A stretch of DNA of 64,000 nt from Litomosoides sigmodontis (GCA_963070105.1 OY718807.1:5367001-5431000), one strand, 5' to 3'; shown: positions 1-13,900, counted from the stretch's first letter. Notes: generated by a model from the sequence alone, not told the origin. A program made the numbers and translations.

Positions 1-201
1 GTCTTCGTTATTTAGATTTTTGGAATTTACCAACATTTTGCTAAAATTTTTTACAGTTCGTTTCACACGGAATTGCATTGCCGGCAGTGATGATGCACTC
101 ATAATGAAATTAAGATTTAACAAAATGGCAATAATGAAGCATAAAAAAATTTGTGGTTTAAACGCGAGTTTCGCTTGTTTAGATCAAATTAAAACTTTCA
201 G

Positions 202-3200
202 ATATGGAAAACGGTGCAGAGGGGAGGCCTAAAGTCAGGTGTATTCTTTTGGCCGGGAAGTGAAGGAGAGGGTAAGAAAGCAATGCTTATCATTCTATCA
301 CACCAAATATAAATGGAAAAGAGAGATGAAAAGCCAAAGTTGTCTTGACGGCGGGCATTAATCACTGAAATTTGTGATAAATTATGCAGCGATGTATTTC
401 CAAATTAACTTCGCTTGAAATTTCAGCTTAGCACGCTTATTAACGAGCAATGAGGCAAAGAACTCAAATTACACCTTTTTGTTTCATTCATTAATTATTC
501 TTGAAGATTTAGTGTATTCTGCTGAGCGATTAATTTGTGATCATTGCAACCTATCATTCTTTTTCTTTCGTACTCTTGCAAATTTTACTTACATTGTTTT
601 AGGGAAACTGCCTGATTACTCGATGAGATACAACAGCTCTGTAGCCTTCACGCAACGCATTGATACAGTAAGTAATCATTAACAGACTGAAGTGACATCA
701 TTTCCCTCTCTTTTTCACTATTTCAATTACTGTGATAGTTTATGAATTTACAAATGTAAATTATCAACATAAACCAATCTTCTTTAAATTAATAAAATGA
801 AGAGCATTAATGAATTCTTCATGCATGGATCGGTTACATGTAAACCAATGTGGAATGGAAATGAAACTAACAAAATTTCAGGTAATCAAGTGGCTGACGT
901 TGCCGGATGACGAACGACCGTCACTCATTCAGTTATACTTCGAGGAACCGGATTATGCTGGACATGTAGGAGGTCCAGATTCTCAAATGGTGAGTCTTAC
1001 ACACATCCCATCTGCCAACGATTAAATTAATCGTTTCTGATATTAAGGTTCGCACGGCGACGATTTTAATGGATGGAATGATAAATTACTTGATAAATCA
1101 ACTGGTTGAACAAGGTCTTATGGGCTGCATCAACTTCATTTTGCTTTCCGATCACGGTTTGCCGATTAATAATCCTTAAATGCTCGAAACCTTTGATCGG
1201 TTTAAATTCAAACAGAGAAACATCAAATTATTTTCTAATTTATCCTGTTCACTTGGCATTTACTGGATGAAACGCTGGGAGAGTGCTAAAAAATTGTTTT
1301 GCTTATCTTCAATCTGTAAAATTTCTTGCATTTATGATAGCACATTTAGTTTCATCGGACGATGTAAATATTTTAGTATGAAATAGCCTGATATTATTTA
1401 ATGTTGGTTTTTATCAGGCATGCAACGGATAGATCAGAGCAAGTCTGTAATCACTCAGGATTACTTAGGGTCAGAATTCAATGACCTATTTTTTTCTGGC
1501 ACGGTAGCTCGAATAAAAATCAACCAGACTACTTATCGATCTCAACACGGTAATGCTACTTTTTTACAAGTATTTTACACTAATTCTTAAGCACCTCGAC
1601 GACTACATTAATCTTTTTGATAAGTACATTCCTGAATTTTCAGATTCAGATAATTCGATAAATGACATGATCTCAGCAATAGAATGTCGACATGGAAATA
1701 GTTATTTAGTATACAGGAAGGATTTGGTTCCGATAAGGTTCCATTATGCTGGTTCATCAAGAATAGGCGACATTATCATTAAAGCACTTCCAGGAGTGTA
1801 CATTTTCCAGTATGTGTCTTTCAGTGACATAACAGTAACGAGCTTTTTAATACAGTTCTTGTCCACGCATACATATACTTACGTCCGCTTTTCCTAGAGC
1901 GCTTATAACAATACCGTCGAATAAGTCCGCAATTAAATGTTCAGATCACACTGTTAGAAAGTTTGTGTTCAGGACAGAGAAGGAAAGAAAATCGTACAAA
2001 CATCTGGGCGACCACGGATATGACAATCGGATTGACAGCATGAGGGCCACGTTCATTGCTGTTGGTCCTGATATTGCGCGAAATCGAGAGATTAGTGGCT
2101 TCCAGAATATTGAGCTTTACAACCTATTTGCATGTATGTTCCAATCTTTAAGCGCAGAATGAGTGCAGAACACTGACCTGTCAGACTGCATTTGCAATAT
2201 AGAAACGAAATCATCGAAGCAGCTATTTGTTGCTTCGATGGAATTGAAAACCTGAATTTTCACTCATAGCATTTTCATAAATCATACGCCTTGCACAATA
2301 CAGATTTGTTACGAGTTGACGCCGCACCAAATAATGGAACCAACGGTACTTTATTCACTGTACTCCGCAATCCTCCAGCTTATCCGATAACTACTGTCAA
2401 TCGCCCATCAGAGCAATGCACCGATAAGATAAAGATGAAAACCTGCAGCTTTTCACGTAACTGCTCGGTAATTTTTGTGTCATCTACGAGGACTTTCGCA
2501 AATCGGGTCAAACGCTTATAGGATTTAGAGGTTCTGAACTGAGTAAAAAAAAACTTCCAATCACATAAATTTCACTGCTCTATTGAATTGAAACCATCAA
2601 TCCTTATACCTTTGCTCCTGGTTTTTTCACCTATCTAAAAGTAACATGTGATGCACCAAAAATAACGATGAAGAATATGTTCGATTTCAATTTTAACAAT
2701 AATTTTCGGACATTATTCAGCTAATGGATAGTACGTACCAGAATTGCCGGACAGCATTACACAGTTCTGTCAGTGTTGCTCGCGATTTCACGGGCGAACT
2801 GTGCAGCTTGCAGTTGTGTGACGCCATTGTACATTTCGATAAAAAGTTACAAAGAACGGTTATGGTGGAAGGCATCTTCGGGAATGCTGCTTGGATTGGA
2901 AAGACAATGTGAGGTTTACTGCAACGAGATAATGGGTCGGCCTATTCTAGTAGCATTGTCCCACACTCACACGCATTCATTTGTTTCAGCGGAAATTGCG
3001 TGACCTACGTTGACAATGTCTCGCTAGCTAATTCATGTGAAACTGCAAGGAATGAAAGTTACGGAACAATCTCTTTGTTCGGAAATCTTGGTAACTTACT
3101 TATCTTCTGCATCTTATAAAATAATGTGCAACAACGACTGACCAATGAAATACTAATATTGATAGGAAGCTTTAAGCATGTCCATTGAAGCTATTCAACT

Positions 3201-4452
3201 GGAACTGTCGATGGTCTATCCAGTAGTATGTAGTGACTTATAATTTATAGTTTCAAAACCCATAATTGCCTGAGACGCAAATAGGCTAACATTTTGTTCG
3301 CCAACGTTACTTTCGTCTTTACTCGTTTATTTATGCTGTATGATAATCGTTTCAGATAGCTATTATACGTTGGATCTGGGTCTGGTGATAGTGCCAAAAG
3401 TCTTTGCTGATGGTAAGTAAGTCATGCAAAACTAGCCATAATTTTAATTTAAAATTGCTTAAATAGTAATCATAGTAAATTGAAAGAAAAGCTTTCAGGA
3501 ATATGGCAATATGTTTTGGATGAAACATATGAATATTTGACCAAGTATCGTAATTTACGGTTTTTCTCTGGCGTAATATATGATCAGGATGGAGACGGGG
3601 TACGCGATAGCGATGATCTCATCAGGTACTCAAAATGTCATTTAGCAATTCTATCCGTTTGTGATGCTTTCTCCCTACCTATTTAGCTTGTAGACAGGTT
3701 CTGCCCTGACCAGTAATCCGAACATTTAATGTATTCATCCTTGCTTACTTGTCCTCCCCAAATGAACACGGAATTTCAGGAAGAGTGATCCGTCACACAT
3801 TTTTTTCGTGCTTATGTGGTGTGAGAATAGCGCGTTAATCGGTCGTACTTCATGCAAAGATATCGCATTCGTCCCTTACATATTACCTCTTAACCGCAAA
3901 AGCTTGAACTGCTTGGTAAATAATTTACGCACCTAATTCTGCACCGGAAAAACAACGCAGTTTTAGCTAAAATTTCAGATTTACTTAACTGGGAATTCCA
4001 AAAATTAGACGGACCATTTTTTTTCGATTACTCTTATATTCTAAATGAAAATTGTAGCTGTAAAGTTTGCTTCCAAACAGCTCTTACTGAAAATTCGAAG
4101 TTATCAAAACACCGCGAGCATATAAGCGTTAACAGAAAAACTAATCTATAACTTTCTATCGAGGAAAATATAGGGTTTTTTTTCAGAGAAAACTTTTAGA
4201 TATACGCAGTAATCGCACAATTTGGTCCATACATGTTTTTGATGCGTATGTCTCACCTATGTCTTTTACCTGTTTTACCATAGTGGGTATTTTTTATAGA
4301 AGCCTTCGGAATATCTCTATGACAATACAGTTCGCATGCGGGATATAGAATTATTAACCGGAATTGAGTTTTTCACGGATCGAAATATTTGGTCAGATGC
4401 GGAGGCAGTGAAATTACGAACTTTGTTGCCGGAAAGAAAGCGATCATCGTGA
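202..4452 (+). CDS. Ectonucleotide pyrophosphatase/phosphodiesterase (ENPP family), 5' part outside the window
   Basis: This is a membrane-bound or secreted ecto-enzyme family that cleaves phosphodiester and pyrophosphate bonds of nucleotides or lysophospholipids outside the cell, using two zinc ions. Visible exons include 202-271 (GVFFWPGSEGEG), 603-667 (KLPDYSMRYN), 882-989 (EEPDYAGHVGGPDS, metal-binding Asp and His), 1048-1156 joined to 1418-1549 (LSDHGM, metal site), about 1640-1795, about 1972-2133 (GDHGYDN, metal site) and about 2304-2420 (APNNGTNGTL, the linker typical of the family). The inactive nuclease-like domain follows: about 3344-3640 with a canonical calcium loop DQDGDGVRDSDD, 3780-3914, and the last exon 4299-4452 (MRDIELLTGIEFF), ending at TGA. 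The catalytic Thr/Ser nucleophile should lie upstream, beyond the window. The exons between 2420 and 3340 are less certain. The order and spacing of motifs make the family call firm; the substrate class is not decidable. Confidence 0.9.
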
Positions 4453-5284
4453 TAATGGCTGCATAATATGCAACATTAATCACCAATCAGTACTTTTCTT
4501 TGTTTTCGTTTCTTGAACGTCTACTTTATTTATTAATAACTGTTGAGAATTTCGTGGAAATGTTATGGATACATCGAATCACAAGTTAATTATTATGCTG
4601 TTGTTTACCTAAAAATTTAAAAGTTTTCTTTTGTTGTGTTTTAATCGTACATCAACAGAAGGGAACTTGACTGCCAGTAGGCAATCAGAAATTTAATTTA
4701 ATCCCAGACTTCCACATAACTTCCTTAAAGAATTTCGAGCACAAACTTTCAATTTACAATCAACTTATATTATTTTTCTTTTAATTCTTTACTCTTTATT
4801 CCCATCTAATTTTAATTTGGGAAGATGGTCAAATTTGATCACTTCTCCCGAAATCCTCCATGAATATTCTACACGAGCAAACAAGCTCAAATTTGGCTAA
4901 ATATTCATGTGTTTCATTTAATATGTTATCATACCCCTGAACGCTTTTCTACTTTTTTAAAACGTGTCGAAAACGATGCACATGAATAGAGCATTATATG
5001 AAGAATAAATCAAAATGATTTAAAGCCACTCGGTAAAAAAATTGATTGGCCATCGATGGTATGGATAATTCCGCAAATAAGTGCACATAGAAGGAGCGTA
5101 GAAACGACTAGTAAAATATAAAAAATGCAAATTCTTATATTCATAACCAAAGAAAGAAAAAAATACAGCCAAAACTGATTTTATCAAATTTTTTGCTTTC
5201 TTTAAACAAAATTTGACCAAATCGGTTCGGTTTTCGCTATATTTCGACGATGCATTGTTGTGAAATTTTAAAGCGTCTGATTAA
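4453..5284. other. Intergenic spacer
   Basis: AT-rich sequence after the ENPP stop codon. It probably contains that gene's 3' UTR. I see no coding exon, RNA gene or repeat that I can support. Confidence 0.5.
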
Positions 5285-5514
5285 TTATGTTCCATATTTC
5301 CGGAGGTAACCTGCCAACATACTCTGGGAAACAAAGGACGATTCTCTTTCATTTCCACTTCCTGTACTGAGCACACAAAATTCATCAGATGCTTGCATAA
5401 ATAAACCTTTTTCCTCCCTCCTGCAAATCCAGTTGCTTGACTTTCTCGCAGGTCGTATTGGATTAATCAACTCGTGTTCCTTGTCCCTCAGTTCGATTCT
5501 TAGTCATTGGCACA

Positions 5515-5791
5515 TCAGCTGGGATCCATCCCTTCTAAAACTGCTGGACACTGGTCAACCTGCACGCCTATTCCACGTAGCATCAATGGAATGGAAGATG
5601 GAGTGATGGCCTGTGTTCCTGTTTTATTCCAAAAATTTGCTCCATACTGAACCTCACCGACACTCGGAAGGAAAAAGATGATTATCCATCCCTCACCACA
5701 TCTGATACGTAACTTATCAGTTCCCTCCAGTCTTGTAATTAGATTGATTGCAGTACGAAGGAACCAGGTCACTTCCGACAGTTCGAAACCT
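5515..5791 (-). CDS. Possible exon of an unrecognised minus-strand gene
   Basis: On the minus strand a good splice acceptor (TTTAAATTGCAG) lies just before 5791 and is followed by an open frame of about 90 residues that ends at a TGA at 5515. The composition looks protein-like (for example GEGWIIIFFLPSVGEVQYG). Two more open minus-strand stretches flank it, 5285-5470 and 5856-6071. The second has its own TTTTTTCAG acceptor, but I could not join the three in one consistent frame. I do not recognise a family. If real, the gene would be antisense to, and overlap, the proposed first exon of the eIF2B delta gene at 5979-6023. It could equally be a chance open frame. Confidence 0.22.
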
Positions 5792-5978
5792 CTGCAATTT
5801 AAACCCCTCTCTCAAAAAACGATTAATGCTCTCAGCGAATACCCTCACCGATCTCTCACGCTACTATTTCACGGAGGTGAGTGTATCCAACATGTAGCGA
5901 AATAGCTGGACGTTTACGGTTTTGGGCTGAAAAAAGGTCAAAAAGTGTGATGAGTTGCGGTTGTTGAGCGTTGCGACG

Positions 5979-8900
5979 ATGAATGAAGGCGCGAGGAACA
6001 AACAGGACGTGTTTTCCGATCAGGTGAGTCATCTTTAGTGTTATATTCCTCGTCTCAAAAAAGGGATCCACATCGCTGCATCGGTGAAGCTAGCAGTTAG
6101 TGCCGTTCTTAAGTAAGGAAGACGTGGTTTTGATTTAGGTTAGCAAGTGTGAGAGAATGAGAACGGATATGGTGGCCACCGAAATAGTGCGCCTATTCGA
6201 TGTTGCCGTAGACTGCGTGAGGATATGTCTGTCTTTGTTATCTGCCAGCGATTTGGATCATGTAAGTATGCAGTTAGCTTCAGACACCTTCACAAAACAC
6301 TAACAAGGTCAGTGAGTCAACCCTGGGGAGCCAAGCAACTTCCGTTTTTATTATATCTTAAGGTTAGCGATACGAAAAAGAAATTAATAATGGAAATTGA
6401 AAACTTGCAAATTGATGACAAAGCGGACAAGCCATCTTCATCGGAATCCAATAAAATGGATTTTCATCGGAATCCAATAAACGGACCAAATCATCCTGGC
6501 AGCCGGCAAGACAGTAGATCTAGAGAAGAAATTAAAATGGAACGTAGAGCTAAAGCTGCTGAAGCAAGGACAAGGAAGGGTAGGTGTTCTTTTGTTTTCT
6601 TTGCTTCGCTGATTAGTGTAGGGAATTAGGTTTTTGAAAATTCACATTTCTTCATTTGCCCGCATTCTGTAAAAGGTAAGATTTCAACCATGTGTTTGTA
6701 CATTACCTTGTGTTTTAGTTGCTGCTGCAAAGATGAAGAAAGCACTCAAACAGAATAATACCCGTGCAAGTGGAGAAAATGCATTAAAAAAGACGGTGGA
6801 TCATGGAAGCGAGTGCTCAACATCAGATGGTAATGGACAACGACTTATCAATCCATTTAGGCCTGCGAAAGATCCAGGACTTTCGAGTGGTCTCCGATAC
6901 TCACAGCCCTTTAGGACTGTTCATTTTGGTATCTATACATCACATTTTATTATTTCAAATTGTAAGATTAGTTTTCCCATATGTTCTAAGTACAGATATG
7001 AACTGTAGTAGTTTTGCTACTGAATAATGAGAGATGCAAAGCCAGCCATTTTTAATTCGAACCGCGTAGAGAAAAGCGCTGAACTGCGAGCTAAACAGTG
7101 GTTAGATCCTGTCTATGTTAAATTCAGTGGAATGTTCTCATTAATTTTCACATATGTATGACTGATAATTTTATTTAGATTTAACAGCAAACGATGGTGA
7201 AAAGAAAGAAGACTTATCAAAACAACCGTCATTTTCTGAAATGATAGCGCCAAGTATACATCCTTCATTTTTAGAGTTCGCAAGCAGGTTCTTGTTTAGA
7301 TTTGAAGATATAAAGAAATTATATAAAGAAAGAACTTTTTTCGCTATTTATAATAAAAAAAGAAATACTAATAAGCAGCGCAATAATAGTTTATCCGTAG
7401 TTGTAGCATAATACTGCTGGAGGTATTTGGATATTAGTTTTTTGCGACACATTGAGAAGATGAACACCGGATGCAGCAAACATGGCATTGGGATTTCGAT
7501 GTCGTTGGTTTATTTAATGATAAAAGTCCCATTTATATATTTTAGGTGTGAAGCAAAACTCATTGTTGGTGTTGATGCTGTTTGCGTGGCATTTGTGCAG
7601 AGCATCAAAAAGGTAGTTTTTACCTTGAAATTTATTTAGGTTCAATTTTTTTCGCGCTAATTTAAGGAGTCATAGTTTTCGCAGGGATAAATGACTAACT
7701 ATTTTTATTTATGTTTTTAATGTAAAGGAGTCCATTATGCATTTTGTCAAGCTCTCGGATCTCGCTATTCAGATTTTGAAATAGAGCGTTTAAATAGTAA
7801 CAGAGATATTTTCTGTGTAATTCATTTTTGTTAAAATAGAGGAAAGTAATAATAATTTTCAGTAAAAAGAATAGATTTCGTATTTCATTTTCATTTTCAG
7901 TTCTTATCAGACTATGTTGTTCCATCGAATCAAATCATGTCGCGTGATATCGGACAGGCTATTCGACAGCAATTGAAGTAAGTGACTGTTTTTAATTTTA
8001 GTTTAGAAATATTACAACTATGTCAAAATGTTTGTTTTAGTTTCTGTGTTGATATTTGCAATTTTTACAGCTGTTTGACGGAGCACGGAAAGCATTCATT
8101 CCCTCTGGCACTGGGTAATCTGATAAAGCAATTGAAGAAAGAAATTAGTCAGCTGCCGGATTCAGTTTCTGAACAAGAAGTATAATTTTTGCTGATACAT
8201 TAGGGAGTTAAATATGGCAGTTTTTTTAGTGTCTTTATCGCATTTTACTAGTAAATTGTCCCTGGTCAGCTAGCAAGGATTTGGATCATTTACGCGGTTT
8301 GACAATTTTCCTATCTCATCGGTAAAATAACAAGTCAAATATGCTCGAAGTATGTGCGACTTTTTCGACTACTGCAGGAAATTTCTTGGTTTCTTGAAGT
8401 CTCCTAAACAGATCACTCTCTAAGAACTCTAACTATTCCGCTTCCAAATCCAACTCATGAAAGGAGATTTAAGGAAGAGAAGTATATCTGGGTGCAGCGA
8501 ATAGATGCATTCAGCGTTGAGCGTCATTAACACATTAAAGTTAGGGTTCTTCGAAGATTCTCAGCTGCTATGCTATGCTTATATAAACATTCTAAACTGC
8601 ACCTATTTTAATATATTCTACAGGGTAAAGAACACCTCCATTGTTGGCTGGATGATTTTGTGCAGCAGAATTTCGAACTTGCATTGCAGACTATATCTTC
8701 ATTTTGCCTCAAAAAGATGGAAAACGCGGTATTTCTCCTCACTTATTCGTGGTTTGTATTCAGAACATTTAAATTGGAAGCTATGTGTTTAGATTTTATA
8801 ACATAGCAAATTTAAAAATTTCAAAGTAAGGAATGACGAGGAATCTTTTATCGGCACATCATTGTAATTCCAAATTGTTTTTGGATCGTGTTGCATTGGA

Positions 8901-9891
8901 GGATGCCTTTTAATTGCATATTTTTCATGTTGGAACAAAATATTTAAATATTAGCTTCCAGGTGTCCAGTGGTGGAACGGATCATTTTAGATGCTCATAG
9001 CAATAAACTTCTCTTCCATGTATACGTTTTGGATTCTCCTGTAGAGCATAAAGGTTTCTTTAACGTATTTTTTAGTTTGAATTATTTTATTGAGAATCAT
9101 ATTTATTTATTTAGGAAAGTAGTTTTTCACTTCGATGTTTGTTTTTAGGAAGGCAATTGGTGAAAACGTTATGTGCGCAAAATATTCAATGCAGTTATGG
9201 TATGCTTTCTTCGGTTGGCTATTTAATGAAAAAGGTGAGCTGTTTCACAATAAATGTTTAAAGTTAAATATTTTTAAAACAGACTTAACGTAGGTTTGAA
9301 AGAGATCATGACTTTTGTGTCATTTGGTAGAAAATTAAATATCTTGTCTTGAGGAATGAACAATAGTTGTTTCATCATTTATACAAGGACATTTAAAATG
9401 TAAAAAAAAAGTATACATGTTGATTTGTTGTTGTAGTGTGATATGGTGCTGTTGGGTTGCTCGGCGATTTTATCAAACGGATTCGTAGTGGCAGAACGTG
9501 GCACTAGTCAAATAGCATTAGTAGCTTCAGCTTCGAATATTCCAGTTCTGATTGCTGCGCAAACATGCAAATTTGTTGATCGGGCAAGTTTCATTTTTGT
9601 TTTCTACTTTTATGTGGTTTGAAATATCACTGTGTAGCATGGTTTTTGATCAACTTTTTCGTGTTTTGAAGACTTAAACAAAAATATTGTTTTCTTTTTA
9701 CACGAGATTATATTTCTTTGAAGGTGCAGTCATTTTCCAATGGTATTCATGAAGTAAGTGCTTTAATGGGCGAAAGGAATGAAGTTGTAGCTGCTGACTT
9801 GATAACTGCCTTGGTTACTGAATTACGCATCCTGCATCCGAGTTCTGCTCCTGCTGTATTAAAGGCTAAACAGTTAGCTGTTGATTCATGA
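5979..9891 (+). CDS. EIF2B4: Translation initiation factor eIF2B subunit delta
   Basis: A regulatory-core subunit of eIF2B, the guanine nucleotide exchange factor that recharges eIF2 with GTP; phosphorylated eIF2 binds this core in the integrated stress response. The N-terminus is charged (exon near 6363-6578 with REEIKMERRAKAAEARTRKG), as expected for delta rather than alpha or beta. Then come about 6720-6928, 7180-7290 (IHPSFLEFASR), 7545-7612 (CEAKLIVGVDAVCVAF), 7901-7979, 8071-8180 (HGKHSFPLALGNLIKQLKKE), 8622-8748, 8962-9051 (VVERIILDAHSNKLLFHVYV), 9150-9234, 9437-9583 (SAILSNGFVVAERGTSQIA) and 9724-9891, ending at TGA. The C-terminal half is the Rossmann-like eIF2B alpha/beta/delta domain. 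ATG 5979 opens a 15-codon exon that ends at a strong donor (6023) and joins in frame to 6363; ATG 6390 is the alternative start. The intron at 9584 uses a GC donor. Confidence 0.9.
9584..9723 (+). other. GC-AG intron in the eIF2B delta gene
   Basis: The exon codes for ...KFVDR and stops at 9583. The next bases are GCAAGT, and no GT donor nearby restores the frame. The downstream exon begins at 9724 with VQSFSNGIHE after TTTCTTTGAAG. The join gives FVDRVQSFSNGIHE, which matches the family pattern at this point, so a GC donor is the simplest reading. Confidence 0.7.
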
Positions 9892-10911
9892 GCTATTATA
9901 ATTTAATATCTTGTGTTTCATGTGGATTTTGTGAAAGATATCAATTTTATATGAGCGTTCATGTCCAAAAAGTTCTTTTAAATTACATTAAAAAACTTGC
10001 AAATCACAACTTCTGTTTATTCAAAGTAATTTCATGATATTTGGACAGGTATTTTACGCTTAATCAACATTATTTTTATAGTGTTTGTGATCGTACAATG
10101 TTTTAATAAAAATCAGAAATATTTTTACTGCTGTATTCTTTGCTGTTAACCTAACAGTTTGTTTATTTTCAAACTTCTCATAGTATATTGAGAAATCGTT
10201 TTGCCAATTCGGTTATAGGGCAGAATTAAAATGAAAAAAGCTATCAGAAAATAAATGACTCAGTTTTTCAAACCAGATTTATGTTAAATGAACTTAGGCC
10301 GAAAACTTTAGTTAACGAAGGCTGAAGTTGTACGTACTTTTTCCCGAGCAATTGTAGGTTTTTCTTGTGGTAACTTAATAGCTGCATGCAGTAGCTTCGT
10401 TGAATCACTGCAGCATTTACCAAGCCCACTTTATGATTGTGTTTGTCAGTCGTTGTTAGTCTGAGAAATGCAGTATTTCTGTTGTAGGAAGAGGACTACT
10501 CAATATGACGCTCTATCTTTTGAATCAGTGGAAGAATCAATCAGGTGGAGCCCAAAATGCAAGTGCGTCATGGTCCACGTTTTACATTCTTGGTGCTAAT
10601 GATTTAGTTATGTTAACTACTGCACAATTTGGGTTGGTGCAAACAGCGTGTTAATTCTTACATTAAGTATTTTAAACACTTTTTTACCAGAAAAGGCAAG
10701 ATGAGCAACGCGAAACGAAAAATGGAAAGAGTAACTCTTAACTAATGCAAACTGGGAACGTTGCTCATAATTTGGTCGTTGTCAGCGAATGGTTGCTAAC
10801 AAATGTGCAAAGGATCACATCTTAAATAAATCCATAAGAATGCATCTTGCGTAAGTAATACTAGGTAAGCTGATGTTTCATCTTAAAATTAATGGCAGAA
10901 ATAGCCTTCAG
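9892..10911. other. Spacer with the unresolved 5' end of rpn-2
   Basis: This stretch lies between the eIF2B delta stop and the first rpn-2 exon I can support (10912). It must hold the rpn-2 initiator exon and promoter, or a trans-splice site, but none of the short ATG-started frames here (for example near 10505 or 10721) joins convincingly to the exon at 10912. I see nothing else. Confidence 0.4.
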
Positions 10912-13900
10912 GTGCATTTTTGCTTGCTTTGAAAAGTGAACACTCGTCGATGCGCGAAAAAGAACTGATCATTGAAGTATTAGATGATTGGGATGTTTTG
11001 ACACCAACTTGGTTTGAAGTGGCTGACTATCTCAGTGTTATCGAAGGACTTCATGAAGATGAACATTTTAAACAGCGTTATCTCGCTGCTCTTTTAGCTT
11101 CTAAGGTAATATTTCATTTCTTCTGCTTATTTTAACCAGCACCATCGTTATGCTTTCAAATACCCATAATTCACTGCAGGTTGCTTTTTGTTTGGGCGAC
11201 TATAACGGTGCTTTGCAACTTGCTTTAGCAGCTGAAGACAAGTTCCAGCTGACGCCTCGATCACCTTCTATTCTTGTTGGCTCACAAGACGAGCAGGTAT
11301 GAAATTCGTTAGTTCTCTTTTTTTATGAGAAAATATTTGCAGAAAGGAATTGAGTAATGTTGAATAAGAATTTTTCAAACGATATTTCACTGAAATATCG
11401 GTTAAATATCTGACTTTAACTGGTGACAAAATGTGGAGGAAAATATAAGTTCATGGAAGCTAAATAAACATATGAAGTACCTGCTTTTAGTGACTGTTAT
11501 CTGTTCATTCCAGTATGTGAATAAAATCATCGAGCATGCCCTAGATACATATAAACAAGCTAAGCGCAATGACGATGAAATAGATCCTCGCTTGGAAAAG
11601 CTCATTAACCGACTCTTTGAGAGAAACATGAAAAGACGAGAGTTGAGATATGTGATTGGGTTGGCACTGGATACCCGTAGGACGGATATGATTTTAGCTG
11701 CTATCAAGGTTAATTGTGTTGAAAAATTTTTTCTTATTGTTTCGAACTTACTTTCTTTGTTTACAAATGAAAAAATAGTAATGCAAATTATTTTTTATTC
11801 CTAAATTTTATAGACATATGATTTCAAAGCTAACATATACTTTAAAATACAGGAAATAGGGCGAAGATAACGCAAAGAATGTATTTGGTCTGATTTGTCA
11901 TTATTCATCATAGTATTAGTTTACAAGGAAGAGATTCCACTGTATCATTGACAACTTCCAGGCTACTGACGATCAGGCAGCTTTGTTAACCGAAACTGTA
12001 GCAAAAGTATTGGAATCACAAATGGATCGAGCTTTCCGAAGTATAGTGTTAGATTTACTACTCCGTTTGTTTGCTGAACTGGAGGAGCCCGATTTTGTTT
12101 CTATGTGCCAGTGTCTGATCAAACTTGAAAAACCAGATGATGTTGCTGACATTCTACAACGATTAGTTTCTAATAAGGTGTCTTTGAAACCAGTTCATTT
12201 AATGATCTTTTACTTTAATCTCTGTTGGAATCATCAACTTGGGATATTTTTAAATTCCTTAGAATTCTGGTTCACTTTTAGTTTTAAACTTGTTGAGTAC
12301 TAACCCAATTGAATTATATACTTTTTTATTAAAAAAGATTAATGGCTGGGTGTTCTTGGTAATGTTGAAAAATAACGACATATTAATTTTCTCACGCTGT
12401 TTTGCTGGCTATAAATGGATGATTGGACAATCTTTGATTACTCGTTTTTTACATGTATTTCCTTCCATTTGAGTTTGCTTTATTTATGAAATAATTTGAT
12501 TGTAGGGTGACAGTGGTGTGTTATTAGCATATCAAATTGCTTTTGATTTATACGAAAATGCTTCGCAACAGTTTATCAGTAAAATAGAGCAATCCCTCGT
12601 AGACACCACTCCGATAGATGCACCAACAACTAGCGGTGTAGTGATGCAGCCTATGGAAATTACAACTGAAGGAAAAACGTTGGTTTCTTGGAACGATTTT
12701 TTAACGAAATAATTATAATTTTGACGAAATTTTCATTAAATATCGAGTTTACTTTTTCATTCGTATTCTGATTCATTTTTTGTATAACGAACAGCGAGTA
12801 CAACAAAAGCGCTGCCATAATTGCTTCACAAACACAATCTACCGAAAATATTGTTGCTGATGAAGAAACAGAGGAAGGTAAGAGCGACGAGCACTCGAAA
12901 GACACGTCATCATCCGAATCGGTAGAAGAAAAAGAGTGGGTTTTACCACCTTACTTTGCATTCAAGTTTTTAGAGAGTATGATATCGCTTTTTGCAAAGA
13001 TAATTTTAAGCGAGAATGTATAAAAAGCTCTTGCTTGGTCATCCGTTAGGTGGTAAGATCTGGTCGCAGTAATGTTGAAAGTTAAATTCATGTCGAAAAT
13101 GGCAGTAAATTCTAGAAAACATAAGGACAATTCCGAAATAAACAAATCGTCTGAAGATGCCGTTACTGGTGAAACTTCTAACTCCCATAGTGCAGCAATT
13201 GGTGAGGCAAAAGTGGTGGTAAAGGACACATCACATGCTGAAAGGTCGAAAATAAAGGTATCTACTTTGCGAATGTATTAAATTTGGTCTCGATAATTCG
13301 AAAAAATGAGCAAAGCCTGCACGTGCTTTTCACAATCAAAATTATTACTGTAAAACTTTTTGTTGCACTGTTCTCTAATCGCTGCAATTATCCTTTGATT
13401 ACAATTGCATATTTTTTATCATGCTTAAAATTTATTTGTCATTTAATTTAATGTATTTGAGGATAAGGTTGTCTGGGAGCGTTTGCGATCAATTTTGCGT
13501 GGCGAGCAAACCATCAAACATCATATGCAATTTCTTATTAAAAACAATCATACCGATATGTTGATTTTGAAACAAATAAAAGAAAGCGTGCGAACAGCAT
13601 CAGCACATAATGCCACTGTCATTGCAAATGGCTTGATGCATTTAGGAACAACAACTGACGATTTTCTGAGGTGTGCTGTATGATTTCTTTTTTCGGTGTA
13701 AGAATAATATGAGGTTGTTTTGTGTTGTCGTATTGTTTAGCGAATGAAGTAACCATCAGTATTAATCGTGTCTTAAGCATTTTTCGGTGTCTTGAATACA
13801 TCCATATCACTATTTCATGCCAAACTGTTCGGCCACTAATTATGCCAACATGCATATCTGCACATATCTCGAATGAATTTTCGTTTTGTAACTTGAAATT

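Noticed and set aside
11402..11707. Minus-strand open frame of 101 codons
   Set aside because: Antisense of the rpn-2 exon at about 11513-11708.
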